Source of the DNA: Stutzerimonas stutzeri
GTDB lineage: Bacteria; Pseudomonadota; Gammaproteobacteria; Pseudomonadales; Pseudomonadaceae
Assembly: GCF_000935215.1 (NCBI RefSeq)
Contig: NZ_JXXD01000112.1
Location: 1 to 39,646, forward strand
Length of the DNA stretch: 39,646 nt
Direction of reading: 5' to 3'
Each line of letters begins with the position of its first letter. Position 1 is the stretch's first letter. Made by a program: the position numbers and the translations under genes. Under the pieces are notes generated by a model that made no database searches, was not told where the DNA came from, and saw nothing but the letters and a program-made list of their open reading frames with translations. Of this stretch, positions 1-10,152 are shown piece by piece.

Positions 1-11
1 CTTCGGATATG

Positions 12-1478
12 TCAGTCGATACCCAGCTGCGACCAGAGTTCATCAACCCGCTGCTTCACCGCCGGGTCCTGAACGATGACCCGCCCCCATTCGCGGCTGG
101 TCTCGCCCGGCCATTTGTGGGTGGCATCCAGGCCCATCTTCGAGCCCAGCCCGGAGATCGGCGAGGCGAAATCCAGGTAGTCGATCGGCGTGTTGTCGAT
201 CATCACCGTGTCGCGCTTGGGATCCATGCGTGTGGTGATGGCCCAGATCACATCGTTCCAGTCGCGGGCGTTGATGTCGTCGTCGGTGACGATGACAAAC
301 TTGGTGTACATGAACTGACGCAGGAAGCTCCACACGCCGAGCATGACCCGCTTGGCGTGGCCGGGATACTGCTTCTTCATGGTCACCACCGCCATGCGAT
401 AGGAACAGCCTTCCGGCGGCAGGTAGAAATCGACGATTTCCGGGAACTGCTTCTGCAGGATCGGTACGAACACCTCGTTCAGCGCCACACCAAGAATCGC
501 CGGCTCATCCGGCGGACGCCCGGTATAGGTGCTGTGATAGATCGGGTTTCGGCGTTGGGTAATGCGCTCAACGGTGAACACCGGGAAGCGGTCGACCTCG
601 TTGTAGTAGCCGGTGTGGTCGCCGTACGGTCCTTCATCGGCCATCTCGCCCGGATGGATATGCCCTTCGAGGACGATCTCGGCGTACGCCGGCACCTGCA
701 GATCGGAGCCGACCGCCTTGACCAGCTCGGTGCGCGAACCGCGCAACAGGCCGGCGAAGGCATATTCGGACAGCGTATCGGGCACGGGCGTCACTGCGCC
801 AAGAATCGTCGCCGGGTCGGCACCCAGCGCCACCGCCACCGGATAGGGCCGATCCGGGTACTTATCGCACCATTCACGGAAATCCAAAGCCCCACCACGA
901 TGGCTGAGCCAGCGCATGATCACCTTGTTGCGACCGATTACCTGCTGGCGGTAGATGCCGAGGTTCTGCCGCTCCTTGTTCGGCCCCTTGGTGATGGTCA
1001 GCCCCCAGGTGATCAGCGGCGCGGCGTCGCCCGGCCAGCAGTGCTGTACGGGGATTGCCCCCAGGTCGACGTCATCACCTTCGATGATCACTTCCTGGCA
1101 GGGCGCGTCCTTGACCACCTTGGGCGCCATGCTGATGACCTTCTTGTAGATCGGCAGCTTGCTCCAGGCGTCCTTCAGCCCCTTCGGCGGCTCCGGCTCC
1201 TTGAGAAACGCCAGCAGCTTGCCGATCTCACGCAGTTCGGAGACATCCTCGGCGCCCATACCGAGGGCGACCCGCTGCGGCGTGCCGAACAGATTGCCGA
1301 GCACCGGCATGTCGAAACCCGTCGGGTTCTCGAAGAGCAGTGCCGGGCCCTGCTTGCGCAGGGTGCGGTCACAGATTTCGGTCATTTCCAGAACCGGGGA
1401 GACAGCAGCCGTGACGCGCTTGAGCTCACCGCGTTTTTCCAGGCCGCTGATAAAGTCGCGCAGATCGCGATACTGCAT
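12..1478 (-). CDS. ubiD: UbiD, prenylated-FMN 4-hydroxy-3-polyprenylbenzoate decarboxylase
   Basis: UbiD decarboxylates 4-hydroxy-3-polyprenylbenzoate in ubiquinone synthesis, using prenylated FMN supplied by UbiX. The 488-residue protein matches the usual Pseudomonas UbiD length and is related along its whole length. It carries the family signature [12 protein letters not shown] in the middle, followed by a Glu/Arg-rich stretch that in characterised UbiD enzymes lines the prFMN and metal site. I chose the ATG at 1478 (protein begins MQYRDLRDF) because it matches the family N-terminus; the reading frame extends 22 codons further upstream without family similarity. The gene lies downstream of rho on the same strand, with a GNRA-loop hairpin between them, so it probably has its own promoter within the 123 bp gap. 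The identity is secure; the start is likely. Confidence 0.95.
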   Translation of the reverse strand: MQYRDLRDFISGLEKRGELKRVTAAVSPVLEMTEICDRTLRKQGPALLFENPTGFDMPVLGNLFGTPQRVALGMGAEDVSELREIGKLLAFLKEPEPPKGLKDAWSKLPIYKKVISMAPKVVKDAPCQEVIIEGDDVDLGAIPVQHCWPGDAAPLITWGLTITKGPNKERQNLGIYRQQVIGRNKVIMRWLSHRGGALDFREWCDKYPDRPYPVAVALGADPATILGAVTPVPDTLSEYAFAGLLRGSRTELVKAVGSDLQVPAYAEIVLEGHIHPGEMADEGPYGDHTGYYNEVDRFPVFTVERITQRRNPIYHSTYTGRPPDEPAILGVALNEVFVPILQKQFPEIVDFYLPPEGCSYRMAVVTMKKQYPGHAKRVMLGVWSFLRQFMYTKFVIVTDDDINARDWNDVIWAITTRMDPKRDTVMIDNTPIDYLDFASPISGLGSKMGLDATHKWPGETSREWGRVIVQDPAVKQRVDELWSQLGID

Positions 1479-1560
1479 GCTTGAGCCTCGCATGGGCCGG
1501 CAGGGACAAGGCGCAAAGTTTAGCGCCCGCGTCGGGTTTTCCAAAACCTGCAGACAGACG

Positions 1561-1582
1561 AAGGCCGGGTTTCCCCGGCCTT
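1561..1582 (-). terminator. Hairpin downstream of rho
   Basis: Read on the minus strand, a perfect 9-bp stem (AAGGCCGGG / CCCGGCCTT) closes a GAAA tetraloop about 20 bases after the rho stop codon. The downstream run is CGTCTGTCTG, which is only moderately U-rich, so termination may be partial and some read-through into ubiD is possible. Confidence 0.6.
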
Positions 1583-1601
1583 GTTGGCAACGACGAGTCG
1601 C

Positions 1602-2861
1602 TTACTTGCGCTTCATGGACATGAAGAATTCGTCGTTGGTCTTGGTGTCCTTGAGCTTGTCGAGCAGGAACTCAATCGCAGCGCTTTCATCCATCGGATG
1701 CAGCAGCTTGCGCAGGATCCAGATGCGCTGCAGCTCTTCCTCGCTGGTCAGCAGCTCTTCGCGGCGAGTACCCGAACGGTTGATGTTGATGGCCGGGAAG
1801 ACACGCTTCTCGGCAATGCGACGATCCAGTTGCAGCTCCAGGTTACCGGTGCCCTTGAATTCCTCGTAGATCACCTCGTCCATCTTCGAGCCGGTCTCCA
1901 CCAGCGCGGTGGCGAGAATGGTCAGCGAACCGCCTTCCTCGATGTTGCGCGCGGCACCGAAGAAACGCTTGGGCTTCTCCAGCGCGTGGGCATCGACACC
2001 ACCAGTGAGCACTTTGCCGGAGCTCGGGATCACGGTGTTGTAGGCACGCGCCAGACGGGTGATGGAGTCGAGCAGAATGACCACGTCCTTCTTGTGCTCG
2101 ACCAGGCGCTTGGCCTTCTCGATGACCATTTCGGCAACCTGCACGTGACGGGTTGGCGGCTCGTCGAAGGTGGAAGCGACCACTTCGCCGCGCACGGTGC
2201 GCTGCATCTCGGTCACTTCTTCCGGGCGCTCGTCGATCAGCAGAACGATCAGGTGGCACTCGGGGTTGTTGCGGGTGATGTTGCTGGCGATGTTCTGCAG
2301 CATGATCGTCTTGCCCGCCTTTGGCGGAGCGACGATCAAGCCGCGCTGGCCCTTGCCGATCGGAGCACAGAGGTCGATTACGCGACCGGTGAGGTCTTCG
2401 GTGGAACCGTTGCCGGCTTCCATCTTCAGGCGCTCGTTGGCGAACAGCGGGGTCAGGTTCTCGAAGAGGATCTTGTTCTTCGCGTTCTCCGGCCGATCGT
2501 AGTTGATCGAGTCGACCTTGAGCAGGGCGAAGTAGCGCTCACCTTCCTTGGGAGGGCGGATCTTGCCGATGATGGTGTCACCGGTGCGCAGGTTGAAGCG
2601 GCGAATCTGGCTGGGCGAGACGTAGATATCGTCCGGGCCGGCCAGGTAGGAAGAATCCGCGGAGCGCAGGAAGCCGAAGCCGTCCTGGAGAATCTCCAGC
2701 ACGCCATCACCGGAGATTTCCTCGCCGCTTTTAGCGTGCTTCTTGAGCAGGGAGAAAATCACGTCCTGCTTGCGCGAACGGGCCATGTTATCGATGCCCA
2801 TCTGTTCGGCCATTTCCAGCAGTTCGGTGATGGGCTTTTGCTTGAGTTCAGTCAGATTCAT
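1602..2861 (-). CDS. rho: Transcription termination factor Rho
   Basis: Rho is the hexameric RNA-dependent ATPase/helicase that ends transcription at unstructured C-rich RNA. The protein has 419 residues, the standard length. The N-terminal third holds the RNA-binding fold (starting [20 protein letters not shown], with FGFLR in the primary RNA-binding site). The ATPase part shows Walker A PPKAGKT and Walker [17 protein letters not shown]. The ATG at 2861 is the family start. It sits downstream of trxA and its terminator, with a 231-bp gap that includes a long leader. Rho is autoregulated by attenuation in E. coli, and the length of this leader is compatible with the same here, but that is inference. 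Confidence 0.98.
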   Translation of the reverse strand: MNLTELKQKPITELLEMAEQMGIDNMARSRKQDVIFSLLKKHAKSGEEISGDGVLEILQDGFGFLRSADSSYLAGPDDIYVSPSQIRRFNLRTGDTIIGKIRPPKEGERYFALLKVDSINYDRPENAKNKILFENLTPLFANERLKMEAGNGSTEDLTGRVIDLCAPIGKGQRGLIVAPPKAGKTIMLQNIASNITRNNPECHLIVLLIDERPEEVTEMQRTVRGEVVASTFDEPPTRHVQVAEMVIEKAKRLVEHKKDVVILLDSITRLARAYNTVIPSSGKVLTGGVDAHALEKPKRFFGAARNIEEGGSLTILATALVETGSKMDEVIYEEFKGTGNLELQLDRRIAEKRVFPAININRSGTRREELLTSEEELQRIWILRKLLHPMDESAAIEFLLDKLKDTKTNDEFFMSMKRK

Positions 2862-3003
2862 AGAGAGAGTCAGGAAGGATGTAGAAAGCGATTAGCTTGA
2901 GAAGCCGCGCAGCAAGAGACGAACAGGTTCGTTGTGCTTTATGAGGCTGAAGTGCGTCGGCGACGGCGTGCAGAGGGCGACGGAAGAATGCGTCGCGAGG
3001 CCG

Positions 3004-3032
3004 AATTTAGCACCGTGCAGACGAAGCGTCCA
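3004..3032 (-). promoter_or_regulatory. Candidate sigma-70 promoter for rho
   Basis: On the minus strand TGGACG (3027-3032) and TAAATT (3004-3009) are separated by 17 bases, each matching 4 of 6 consensus bases. It lies just after the trxA terminator and would give an mRNA leader of roughly 140 bases before the rho start codon. This is pattern evidence only. Confidence 0.35.
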
Positions 3033-3041
3033 CCCTGCCGA

Positions 3042-3073
3042 TAAAAAAAGCCCCCGCGACTGCGAGGGCTTTA
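3042..3073 (-). terminator. Rho-independent terminator of trxA
   Basis: Minus-strand sequence forms an AAGCCCTCGC / GCGGGGGCTT type stem with a short loop, followed directly by seven T residues. It begins about 20 bases after the trxA stop codon and separates trxA from rho. Confidence 0.85.
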
Positions 3074-3092
3074 GAGGGGAACTTCAGCGAAG

Positions 3093-3419
3093 TCAGATGT
3101 TGCTGTCGAGGAACGCCGCCAGCTGCGACTTGGACAGTGCACCGACCTTGGTCGCCTCGACATTGCCATTCTTGAATAGCATCAGCGTCGGGATGCCACG
3201 CACGCCGTACTTGGGCGGGGTTTCCTGGTTCTCGTCGATATTGAGCTTGCAAACCTTCAGACGGCCTTCGTAGTCCTTGGCGATCTCGTCGAGTACCGGC
3301 GCGATCATCTTGCACGGACCACACCACTCGGCCCAGTAGTCGACCAGTACGGGACCGTCGGCCTGGAGGACGTCCTGCTCGAAACTGCTGTCGCTGACAT
3401 TGTTGATGTATTCGCTCAT
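3093..3419 (-). CDS. trxA: Thioredoxin 1
   Basis: Cytoplasmic thioredoxin, a general protein-disulfide reductant re-reduced by thioredoxin reductase. It is 108 residues long, the canonical size. The active site WCGPC is at residues 32-36 and the cis-proline loop RGIPTLMLF follows in the C-terminal half. The ATG at 3419 (MSEYINN) is preceded by a GGAG Shine-Dalgarno site about 8 bases upstream; the frame continues 13 codons further but lacks similarity. The gene is divergent from ppx and upstream of rho, with its own terminator. Confidence 0.97.
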   Translation of the reverse strand: MSEYINNVSDSSFEQDVLQADGPVLVDYWAEWCGPCKMIAPVLDEIAKDYEGRLKVCKLNIDENQETPPKYGVRGIPTLMLFKNGNVEATKVGALSKSQLAAFLDSNI

Positions 3420-3453
3420 GGATTTTCTCCAGGGTCGGAACGGAAAGGTCGCC

Positions 3454-3482
3454 ATCATAGCCCTACTGTGAGCGGATCGAAA
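3454..3482 (-). promoter_or_regulatory. Candidate promoter of trxA
   Basis: Minus strand TATGAT (3454-3459) is a near-consensus -10 hexamer, 35 bases from the trxA start codon. The hexamer 17 bases upstream, TTTCGA (3477-3482), is a weak -35. The -10 is persuasive; the -35 is not. Confidence 0.45.
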
Positions 3483-3602
3483 GCTGCAGACCCTCGGGTC
3501 GGCGACGATCGCCCGCGAGCAGCGCCTTCGTGCGTCAACGACTGCGTTGGCGGATGGGGGCGATCATGTCAGGATGTCTGAGTTTTGCATCGAGACTGCC
3601 CA

Positions 3603-5105
3603 ATGCGCCATAACACCGCTGAGACCTTTCCCATGATCGCCGCCCTGGATCTGGGCTCGAACAGCTTTCACATGGTGCTTGCGCGCACCAGCAATGGCGA
3701 AATGCGCATCCTCGAACGGCTCGGCGAGAAGGTTCAGCTGGCTGCCGGGATCGACGAAAACCGTCTACTCGACGAGGCCGCCATGCAGCGTGGGCTGGAC
3801 TGCCTGCGTCGCTTCGCCCAGCTGGTCAATCATCTGCCGCAGGGCGCCGTACGCATCGTCGGCACCAACGCGCTGCGTGAAGCGCGCAATCGCGCCACCT
3901 TCATCCGCCGCGCCGAAGAGATCGTCAACCATCAGGTCGAGGTCATCTCCGGCCGCGAAGAAGCGCGCCTGATCTATCTCGGCGTGTCGCACACCATCCC
4001 GAGCAGTTCCGGCCGCCGCCTGGTGGCAGACATCGGCGGCGGCAGCACCGAGTTCATCATCGGCGAAGGGTTCGAATCGCAGCTGCGCGAAAGCCTGCAG
4101 ATGGGCTGCGTGAGCTACACCCAACGCTTCTTCCGTGACGGCAAGATCACCCCGGCACGCTACGCCCAGGCCTACACCGCCGCGCGGGTAGAGCTGATGG
4201 GCATCGAGCATGGTCTGCGCCGGCTCGGCTGGCAGGAATCCATCGGCGCGTCCGGCACCATCCGAGCCGTCGGCCTGGCGATCAAGAGCGGCGGCTTCGG
4301 CAATGGCGAGGTCAACCTCGAAGGGCTGGGATGGCTCAAGCGCAAGCTGTTCAAGCTCGGCGACGTGGAGAAGATCGACATCGACGGCATCAAGCCGGAC
4401 CGTCGCGGCGTGTTTCCTGCGGGCCTGGCGATTCTCGAGGCGATATTCGATGCGCTGGAGATCAGCAGCATGACCCACTCCGAAGGCGCCCTTCGCGAAG
4501 GGGTGCTCTACGACCTGCTAGGCCGTCACCATGACGAGGACATCCGCGACCGCTCGCTGAGCTTCCTGATGGAGCGCTACCACGTCGACATGGAACAGGC
4601 CGCGCGAGTCGAAGCCAAGGCGCTGGAGGCGTTCGACCAAGTGGCCGAGGCGTGGAGCCTGGATCAGGACTGGCACCGGGAGCTGCTCGCCTGGGCTGCA
4701 CGGGTCCATGAAGTGGGGCTCGATATCGCGCACTACCACTACCACAAGCATGGCGCCTACCTGATCGAGCATTCCGACCTGCCCGGCTTCTCCCGTCAGG
4801 ATCAGCTGATGCTGGCGCTGCTGGTGCGCGGCCACCGACGCAATATTCCTCAGGACAAGTTCGGCGAGACCGGGGTCGATGCCGATGCACTGGTGCGACT
4901 GTGCATCCTGCTGCGCTTCGCCATCCTGTTCCACCACATCCGCGGTGCCAACGCCGTCTCTGAGGTGCAGCTAAAGGCGACCGAACGGGGCCTGGAGCTG
5001 ATCTTCCCGACCGGCTGGCTGGGCGCGAACCCGCTGACCAGGGCCGACTTCGAGGCCGAAGCCGCCTGGCTCGCGCGCGTGGGCTACGAACTGCGGATGA
5101 AATGA
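3603..5105 (+). CDS. ppx: Exopolyphosphatase PPX
   Basis: PPX removes terminal phosphate from inorganic polyphosphate and belongs with GppA to the ASKHA phosphotransferase fold. Visible signatures are the first phosphate-binding loop [37 protein letters not shown], and the second phosphate loop [12 protein letters not shown], followed by the alpha-helical HD-like C-terminal region that binds long polymers. From the ATG at 3603 the protein is 500 residues; a TTG at 3585 in the same frame would add six residues and an ATG at 3633 would shorten it. None has a strong ribosome site, so the start is uncertain. The gene converges with ppk, which makes the polymer, and shares a hairpin with it. Confidence 0.95.
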   Translation: MRHNTAETFPMIAALDLGSNSFHMVLARTSNGEMRILERLGEKVQLAAGIDENRLLDEAAMQRGLDCLRRFAQLVNHLPQGAVRIVGTNALREARNRATFIRRAEEIVNHQVEVISGREEARLIYLGVSHTIPSSSGRRLVADIGGGSTEFIIGEGFESQLRESLQMGCVSYTQRFFRDGKITPARYAQAYTAARVELMGIEHGLRRLGWQESIGASGTIRAVGLAIKSGGFGNGEVNLEGLGWLKRKLFKLGDVEKIDIDGIKPDRRGVFPAGLAILEAIFDALEISSMTHSEGALREGVLYDLLGRHHDEDIRDRSLSFLMERYHVDMEQAARVEAKALEAFDQVAEAWSLDQDWHRELLAWAARVHEVGLDIAHYHYHKHGAYLIEHSDLPGFSRQDQLMLALLVRGHRRNIPQDKFGETGVDADALVRLCILLRFAILFHHIRGANAVSEVQLKATERGLELIFPTGWLGANPLTRADFEAEAAWLARVGYELRMK

Positions 5106-5107
5106 AA

Positions 5108-5128
5108 CAAGGGCCCTAGGGGCCCTTG
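5108..5128. terminator. Shared hairpin between convergent ppx and ppk
   Basis: A perfect 9-bp inverted repeat CAAGGGCCC / GGGCCCTTG with a 3-base loop lies immediately after the ppx stop codon. On the minus strand it is followed by TTTCATTTC, giving a modest T-rich tail for ppk transcripts; the plus-strand side lacks a T run. It probably works for ppk and may also act on ppx. Confidence 0.6.
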
Positions 5129-5220
5129 ATGATACAGGTAACCAGTCTTCGCCTCCTCAGCCAGGCCGACGCGGCGCGCGCCAGCCACATGCCTGAAAAC
5201 GCACCGCGGGAACACCTGAC

Positions 5221-7428
5221 TCAGCGCACGCCGACCTGCGGCCCGGTGAGACGCTCCAGCAACGTACTCTGTATGTTGCGCGCATTCTGATTACCGGTGG
5301 GACTGTTGCGCAGGTAGCTGCCGTCAGGCTGCAGAATCCAGCTCTGGGTGTTGTCGCTGAGGAAGCCTTCCAGCTCCTTCTTAACCCGCATCACCAGTTT
5401 CTTGCCTTCCACTGGGAAACAGGTTTCCACCCGACGATCGAGGTTGCGCTCCATCCAGTCGGCACTGGACAGGTAGAGCTTCTCGTCACCGTCATTCTGG
5501 AAGTAGAACACCCGACTGTGCTCAAGGAACCGGCCGATGATCGAGCGCACATGGATGTTGTGCGAGACACCGGCGATGCCCGGCCGCAGGCAGCACATGC
5601 CACGCACGATGAGATCGACGCGCACGCCGGTCTGGCTGGCCTTGTACAGCGCCTTGATCATCTTCGGATCGGTCAGCGCATTGATCTTCAGAATGATATG
5701 CGCGGGCCGCCCCTCGGCCGCGTGCTGGGTTTCCTGCGCGATCAGGTCGAGCAGCGTCTTCTTCAGGGTAAATGGCGCGTGCAGCAGCTTCTTCATGCGC
5801 ATGGTCTTGCCCATGCCGATCAATTGACTGAACAGCTTGGAGACGTCCTCACACAGAGCGTCATCGGATGTCAGCAGACTGTAGTCGGTATACAGCCGGG
5901 CGTTGGCCGCGTGGTAGTTGCCGGTGCCCAGATGCGCGTAACGGCACAGCTCGCCATTTTCGCGACGCAGGATCAGCATCATCTTGGCGTGGGTCTTGTA
6001 GCCGACCACGCCATAGATCACCACCGCGCCGGCCTGCTGCAGGCGGCTGGCGAGCTGCAGGTTGGATTCCTCGTCGAAGCGGGCGCGCAGTTCGATCACC
6101 GCGGTAACTTCCTTGCCGCTGCGCGCCGCATCGACCAGCGCATCGACGATCTCCGAATTGGCACCCGAGCGATACAGCGTCTGCTTGATCGCCAGCACGC
6201 ACGGGTCCTTCGCCGCTTCACGCAGCAGATCGACCACCGGCGTGAAGGACTCGAACGGGTGCAGCAGCAGGATGTCCTGCTTGTTGATCACACTGAATAT
6301 CTTGTCGCTGTTCTGCAGCAACTTCGGAATTGATGGTGTGAAGGGGCTGTATTGCAGCTCCGGGTGGCTGTCCAGCCCGGTGATGCTGAACAGGCGGGTC
6401 AGGTTGACGGGGCCGTTGACCCGGTACATTTCGCCCTCGCCCAGACTGAACTGCTTGAGCAGAAAATCGGCCAGGTGCTGCGGGCAGGTATCGGCCACTT
6501 CCAGGCGCACGGCATCGCCATAACGACGCGAGATCAGCTCGCCACGCAGCGCGCGTGCCAGGTCCTCGACGTCCTCGGTGTCAACCGAAAGGTCGGCGTT
6601 ACGGGTGAGGCGGAACTGGTAGCAGCCCTTGACCCGCATGCCGTGGAACAGGTCGTCGGCATGGGCATGGATCATCGAGGAGAGGAAGACGAAGTTGTCG
6701 CCGGCGCCGCCGACCGACTCCGGCACGCGGATCACCCGCGGCAGCAGACGTGGCGCCGGAATGATCGCCAGACCGGAATCGCGGCCGAAGGCATCGACGC
6801 CTTCCAGCTCGACGATGAAGTTCAGGCTCTTGTTCACCAGCAACGGGAACGGATGGGTCGGATCGAGACCGATCGGCGTGACGATCGGCGCAATCTCGTC
6901 GCGGAAATAGCGGCGCACCCAGGTCTTGAGTTTGGCCGTCCAGTGCCTGCGGCGAATGAAGCGGATCTGATGCTCGGCCAGCGCCGGCAGAAGCACGTCG
7001 TTGAGGATCGTGTACTGGCGGTCGACCTGTTCGTGGACCAGCTCGGATATGCGCGCCAGCGCCTGATGCGGCTGCAGGCCGTCGGCGCCCGCCTGTTCGC
7101 GGGCGAAGGTGACGCGCTTTTTCAGTCCGGCGACGCGAATCTCGAAGAACTCATCGAGGTTGCTGGAGAAGATCAGCAGGAACTTCAGCCGCTCCAGCAG
7201 CGGATAGGACTCATCCAGCGCCTGCTCGAGCACGCGGACGTTGAACTGAAGCTGCGAAAGCTCGCGATGGATGTACAGCGCACTGTCGTCCAGATTGGTC
7301 ACCAGCGCGACCGGCGTCTCCTCGACGACTTCCAGTGGCGCAGACACCACCTCGGGCAACGTCTGTTCCAGCACCTCGCCGACCACGGCGTCCTGCAGAT
7401 CCTTTTCGCTGAGTCCCTGGTTGATCAT
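5221..7428 (-). CDS. ppk: Polyphosphate kinase 1
   Basis: PPK1 reversibly moves the terminal phosphate of ATP onto polyphosphate through a phosphohistidine. At 735 residues it has the usual length. The N and head domains come first ([20 protein letters not shown] near residue 48; [20 protein letters not shown] near 88), then two phospholipase-D-like C domains. The expected phosphorylated histidine is H480 in YKTHAKMM, and a second conserved histidine is H499 in AHLGTGNYH. The ATG at 7428 follows GAGGCAAAGCG. It starts only 19 bases after the hemB stop codon on the same strand, so hemB and ppk are probably co-transcribed, and it ends opposite ppx. Confidence 0.97.
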   Translation of the reverse strand: MINQGLSEKDLQDAVVGEVLEQTLPEVVSAPLEVVEETPVALVTNLDDSALYIHRELSQLQFNVRVLEQALDESYPLLERLKFLLIFSSNLDEFFEIRVAGLKKRVTFAREQAGADGLQPHQALARISELVHEQVDRQYTILNDVLLPALAEHQIRFIRRRHWTAKLKTWVRRYFRDEIAPIVTPIGLDPTHPFPLLVNKSLNFIVELEGVDAFGRDSGLAIIPAPRLLPRVIRVPESVGGAGDNFVFLSSMIHAHADDLFHGMRVKGCYQFRLTRNADLSVDTEDVEDLARALRGELISRRYGDAVRLEVADTCPQHLADFLLKQFSLGEGEMYRVNGPVNLTRLFSITGLDSHPELQYSPFTPSIPKLLQNSDKIFSVINKQDILLLHPFESFTPVVDLLREAAKDPCVLAIKQTLYRSGANSEIVDALVDAARSGKEVTAVIELRARFDEESNLQLASRLQQAGAVVIYGVVGYKTHAKMMLILRRENGELCRYAHLGTGNYHAANARLYTDYSLLTSDDALCEDVSKLFSQLIGMGKTMRMKKLLHAPFTLKKTLLDLIAQETQHAAEGRPAHIILKINALTDPKMIKALYKASQTGVRVDLIVRGMCCLRPGIAGVSHNIHVRSIIGRFLEHSRVFYFQNDGDEKLYLSSADWMERNLDRRVETCFPVEGKKLVMRVKKELEGFLSDNTQSWILQPDGSYLRNSPTGNQNARNIQSTLLERLTGPQVGVR

Positions 7429-7447
7429 CGCTTTGCCTCGAAAGGGC

Positions 7448-8765
<1,318 letters not shown>

Positions 8766-9431
8766 ATGAACAAGAAAGTCGCCGTGATCCTCTCCGGCTG
8801 TGGCGTCTACGACGGCTCGGAGATCTACGAAAGCGTCATCACCCTGCTGCGCCTGGACCAGCGTGGCGTCAAGGTGCAGTGCTTCGCACCGAACATCGCG
8901 CAGATGCATGTGATCAATCACCTGACCGGCGACGAGATGCCGGAGTCGCGCAACGTGCTGACCGAGTCCGCTCGCCTGGCCCGCGGCGAGATCAAGGATC
9001 TGCGCGAGGCGCGCGCCGAGGATTTCGACGCACTGATCATCCCTGGCGGTTTCGGCGCCGCGAAGAACCTCTCCAATTTCGCTACCGAAGGCGCCAGCAG
9101 CAAGGCACTGCCGGATGTGGTGGCGCTCGCGCAGGCCTTTGCCGAGGCACGCAAGCCGGTCGGGATGATGTGCATCGCGCCGACCATGGCCGCGCAGATC
9201 TTCGGCGCCGGCGTGGTCTGTACCCTTGGCAGTGACGAGGCCGATGCCGCCAAGGCGGTCGCGCAGATGGGCGCCGAGCATCAGGCGTGCGAAGTCAGCG
9301 ACATCGTCGTGGACAAGCAGCATCGACTGGTCACCACACCGGCGTACATGCTGGCGCAATCCATCAGCGAAGCCGCTTCGGGCATCTACAAGCTGGTCGA
9401 CCGGGTACTGGAAATGACCACCGAAGACTGA
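8766..9431 (+). CDS. elbB: ElbB, DJ-1/PfpI-family glyoxalase-like protein
   Basis: ElbB belongs to the DJ-1/PfpI superfamily and is usually annotated as an isoprenoid biosynthesis glyoxalase; its E. coli relative has weak glyoxalase activity and was linked genetically to lycopene production, so the true cellular role is not settled. The 221-residue protein begins MNKKVAVILSGCGVYDGSE, has the IIPGGFGAAKNL loop and the nucleophile-elbow cysteine in GMMCIAPTMAA. The ATG at 8766 has AGGAG seven bases upstream; the frame is open far upstream but that part is not related. It is a single gene between the hemB divergent region and a terminator. Confidence 0.93.
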   Translation: MNKKVAVILSGCGVYDGSEIYESVITLLRLDQRGVKVQCFAPNIAQMHVINHLTGDEMPESRNVLTESARLARGEIKDLREARAEDFDALIIPGGFGAAKNLSNFATEGASSKALPDVVALAQAFAEARKPVGMMCIAPTMAAQIFGAGVVCTLGSDEADAAKAVAQMGAEHQACEVSDIVVDKQHRLVTTPAYMLAQSISEAASGIYKLVDRVLEMTTED

Positions 9432-9448
9432 TCCGAACGCCGCCGAAT

Positions 9449-9475
9449 GATCCCGGGTCCACCCGGGATTTTTTT
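9449..9475 (+). terminator. Rho-independent terminator of elbB
   Basis: ATCCCGGG and CCCGGGAT form a stem around a small loop, followed by seven T residues, starting about 18 bases after the elbB stop. This is a textbook intrinsic terminator. Confidence 0.9.
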
Positions 9476-9573
9476 GCGCGAAAGCCGCCAAAGCCGCGGC
9501 TGCTCGTGCCGCCACTCTGTTCAGCGGGAACATCCTCGGGCAGCTTGATCGCTCATCCACAGGAACGCCGACC

Positions 9574-10041
9574 ATGAACCACGACGACGCCCTGCTCGCC
9601 GAGCAGGCCCAGGCGGTACGCCAGATGTTCGAACGCATCCCCTTCAACCAGGCGCTGGGCATCGAACTGGACGAGATATCGACCTCCCAGGTCGTCATGC
9701 ACCTGCCGATGAAGCCGGAGCTGGTCGGCAACTTCGTCCACGGCATCCTGCATGGCGGGGTCATCGCCTCGCTGCTGGACGTGGCCGGCGGGGCAATGGC
9801 AATGCTCGGCGCCTTCGACAAGCATCGCCATCTGACCACCCAGGAGCGCGCCGCACGGCTTTCCCGGCTGGGAACCATCGATCTGCGCATCGACTACCTT
9901 CGCCCAGGCCGAGGCACCCGCTTCAGTGCCAGCGCGATGCTGCTGCGCTCGGGCAACAAGGTCGCGGTGGTGCGTTCTGAGCTGCACAACGAACTGGGCA
10001 CCCTGATCGCCGTGGGCACCGGCACTTATCTTTGCGGTTGA
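9574..10041 (+). CDS. Hotdog-fold acyl-CoA thioesterase (PaaI/YigI-like)
   Basis: A 155-residue single hotdog-domain protein, predicted to hydrolyse an acyl-CoA or aryl-CoA thioester in the cytoplasm. The typical PaaI-like core is present: GIELDEI in the first strand, then NFVHGILHGGVIASLLDVAGGAMAM, where the HGG turn and the Asp on the long central helix are the expected active-site elements, then IDLRIDYLRPGRG and a final strand TLIAVGTGTYL. The ATG at 9574 follows CAGGAACGCCGACC, giving an AGGA site. The substrate cannot be deduced. It is separated from elbB by a terminator and from the c-di-GMP gene by about 110 bases that hold a candidate promoter. Confidence 0.88.
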   Translation: MNHDDALLAEQAQAVRQMFERIPFNQALGIELDEISTSQVVMHLPMKPELVGNFVHGILHGGVIASLLDVAGGAMAMLGAFDKHRHLTTQERAARLSRLGTIDLRIDYLRPGRGTRFSASAMLLRSGNKVAVVRSELHNELGTLIAVGTGTYLCG

Positions 10042-10085
10042 TCAGCCGATAGGAGATTGGCGGCCAGGGTGACCTCTCGTACACT

Positions 10086-10115
10086 TTGCCGAAGATGGCA
10101 ATGCGCCACTATTCT
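10086..10115 (+). promoter_or_regulatory. Candidate promoter of the MHYT-GGDEF-EAL gene
   Basis: TTGCCG (10086-10091) and TATTCT (10110-10115) are separated by 18 bases and lie 38 bases before the GTG start at 10153. Both hexamers are 4 of 6 matches to sigma-70 consensus. This supports the GTG start, because upstream in-frame starts would lie within or before the promoter. Confidence 0.4.
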
Positions 10116-10152
10116 CACGAGGCAGGACGCCCGACTGTTCGAGTGCCGCCGC

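Noticed and set aside
9-1484. Long open frame on the plus strand opposite ubiD
   Set aside because: It mirrors ubiD almost exactly. Such antisense frames are normal in GC-rich codon-biased DNA, and the encoded sequence matches no family.
5518-6333. 271-codon plus-strand frame opposite ppk
   Set aside because: Shadow of the certain ppk gene; no ribosome site or family similarity.
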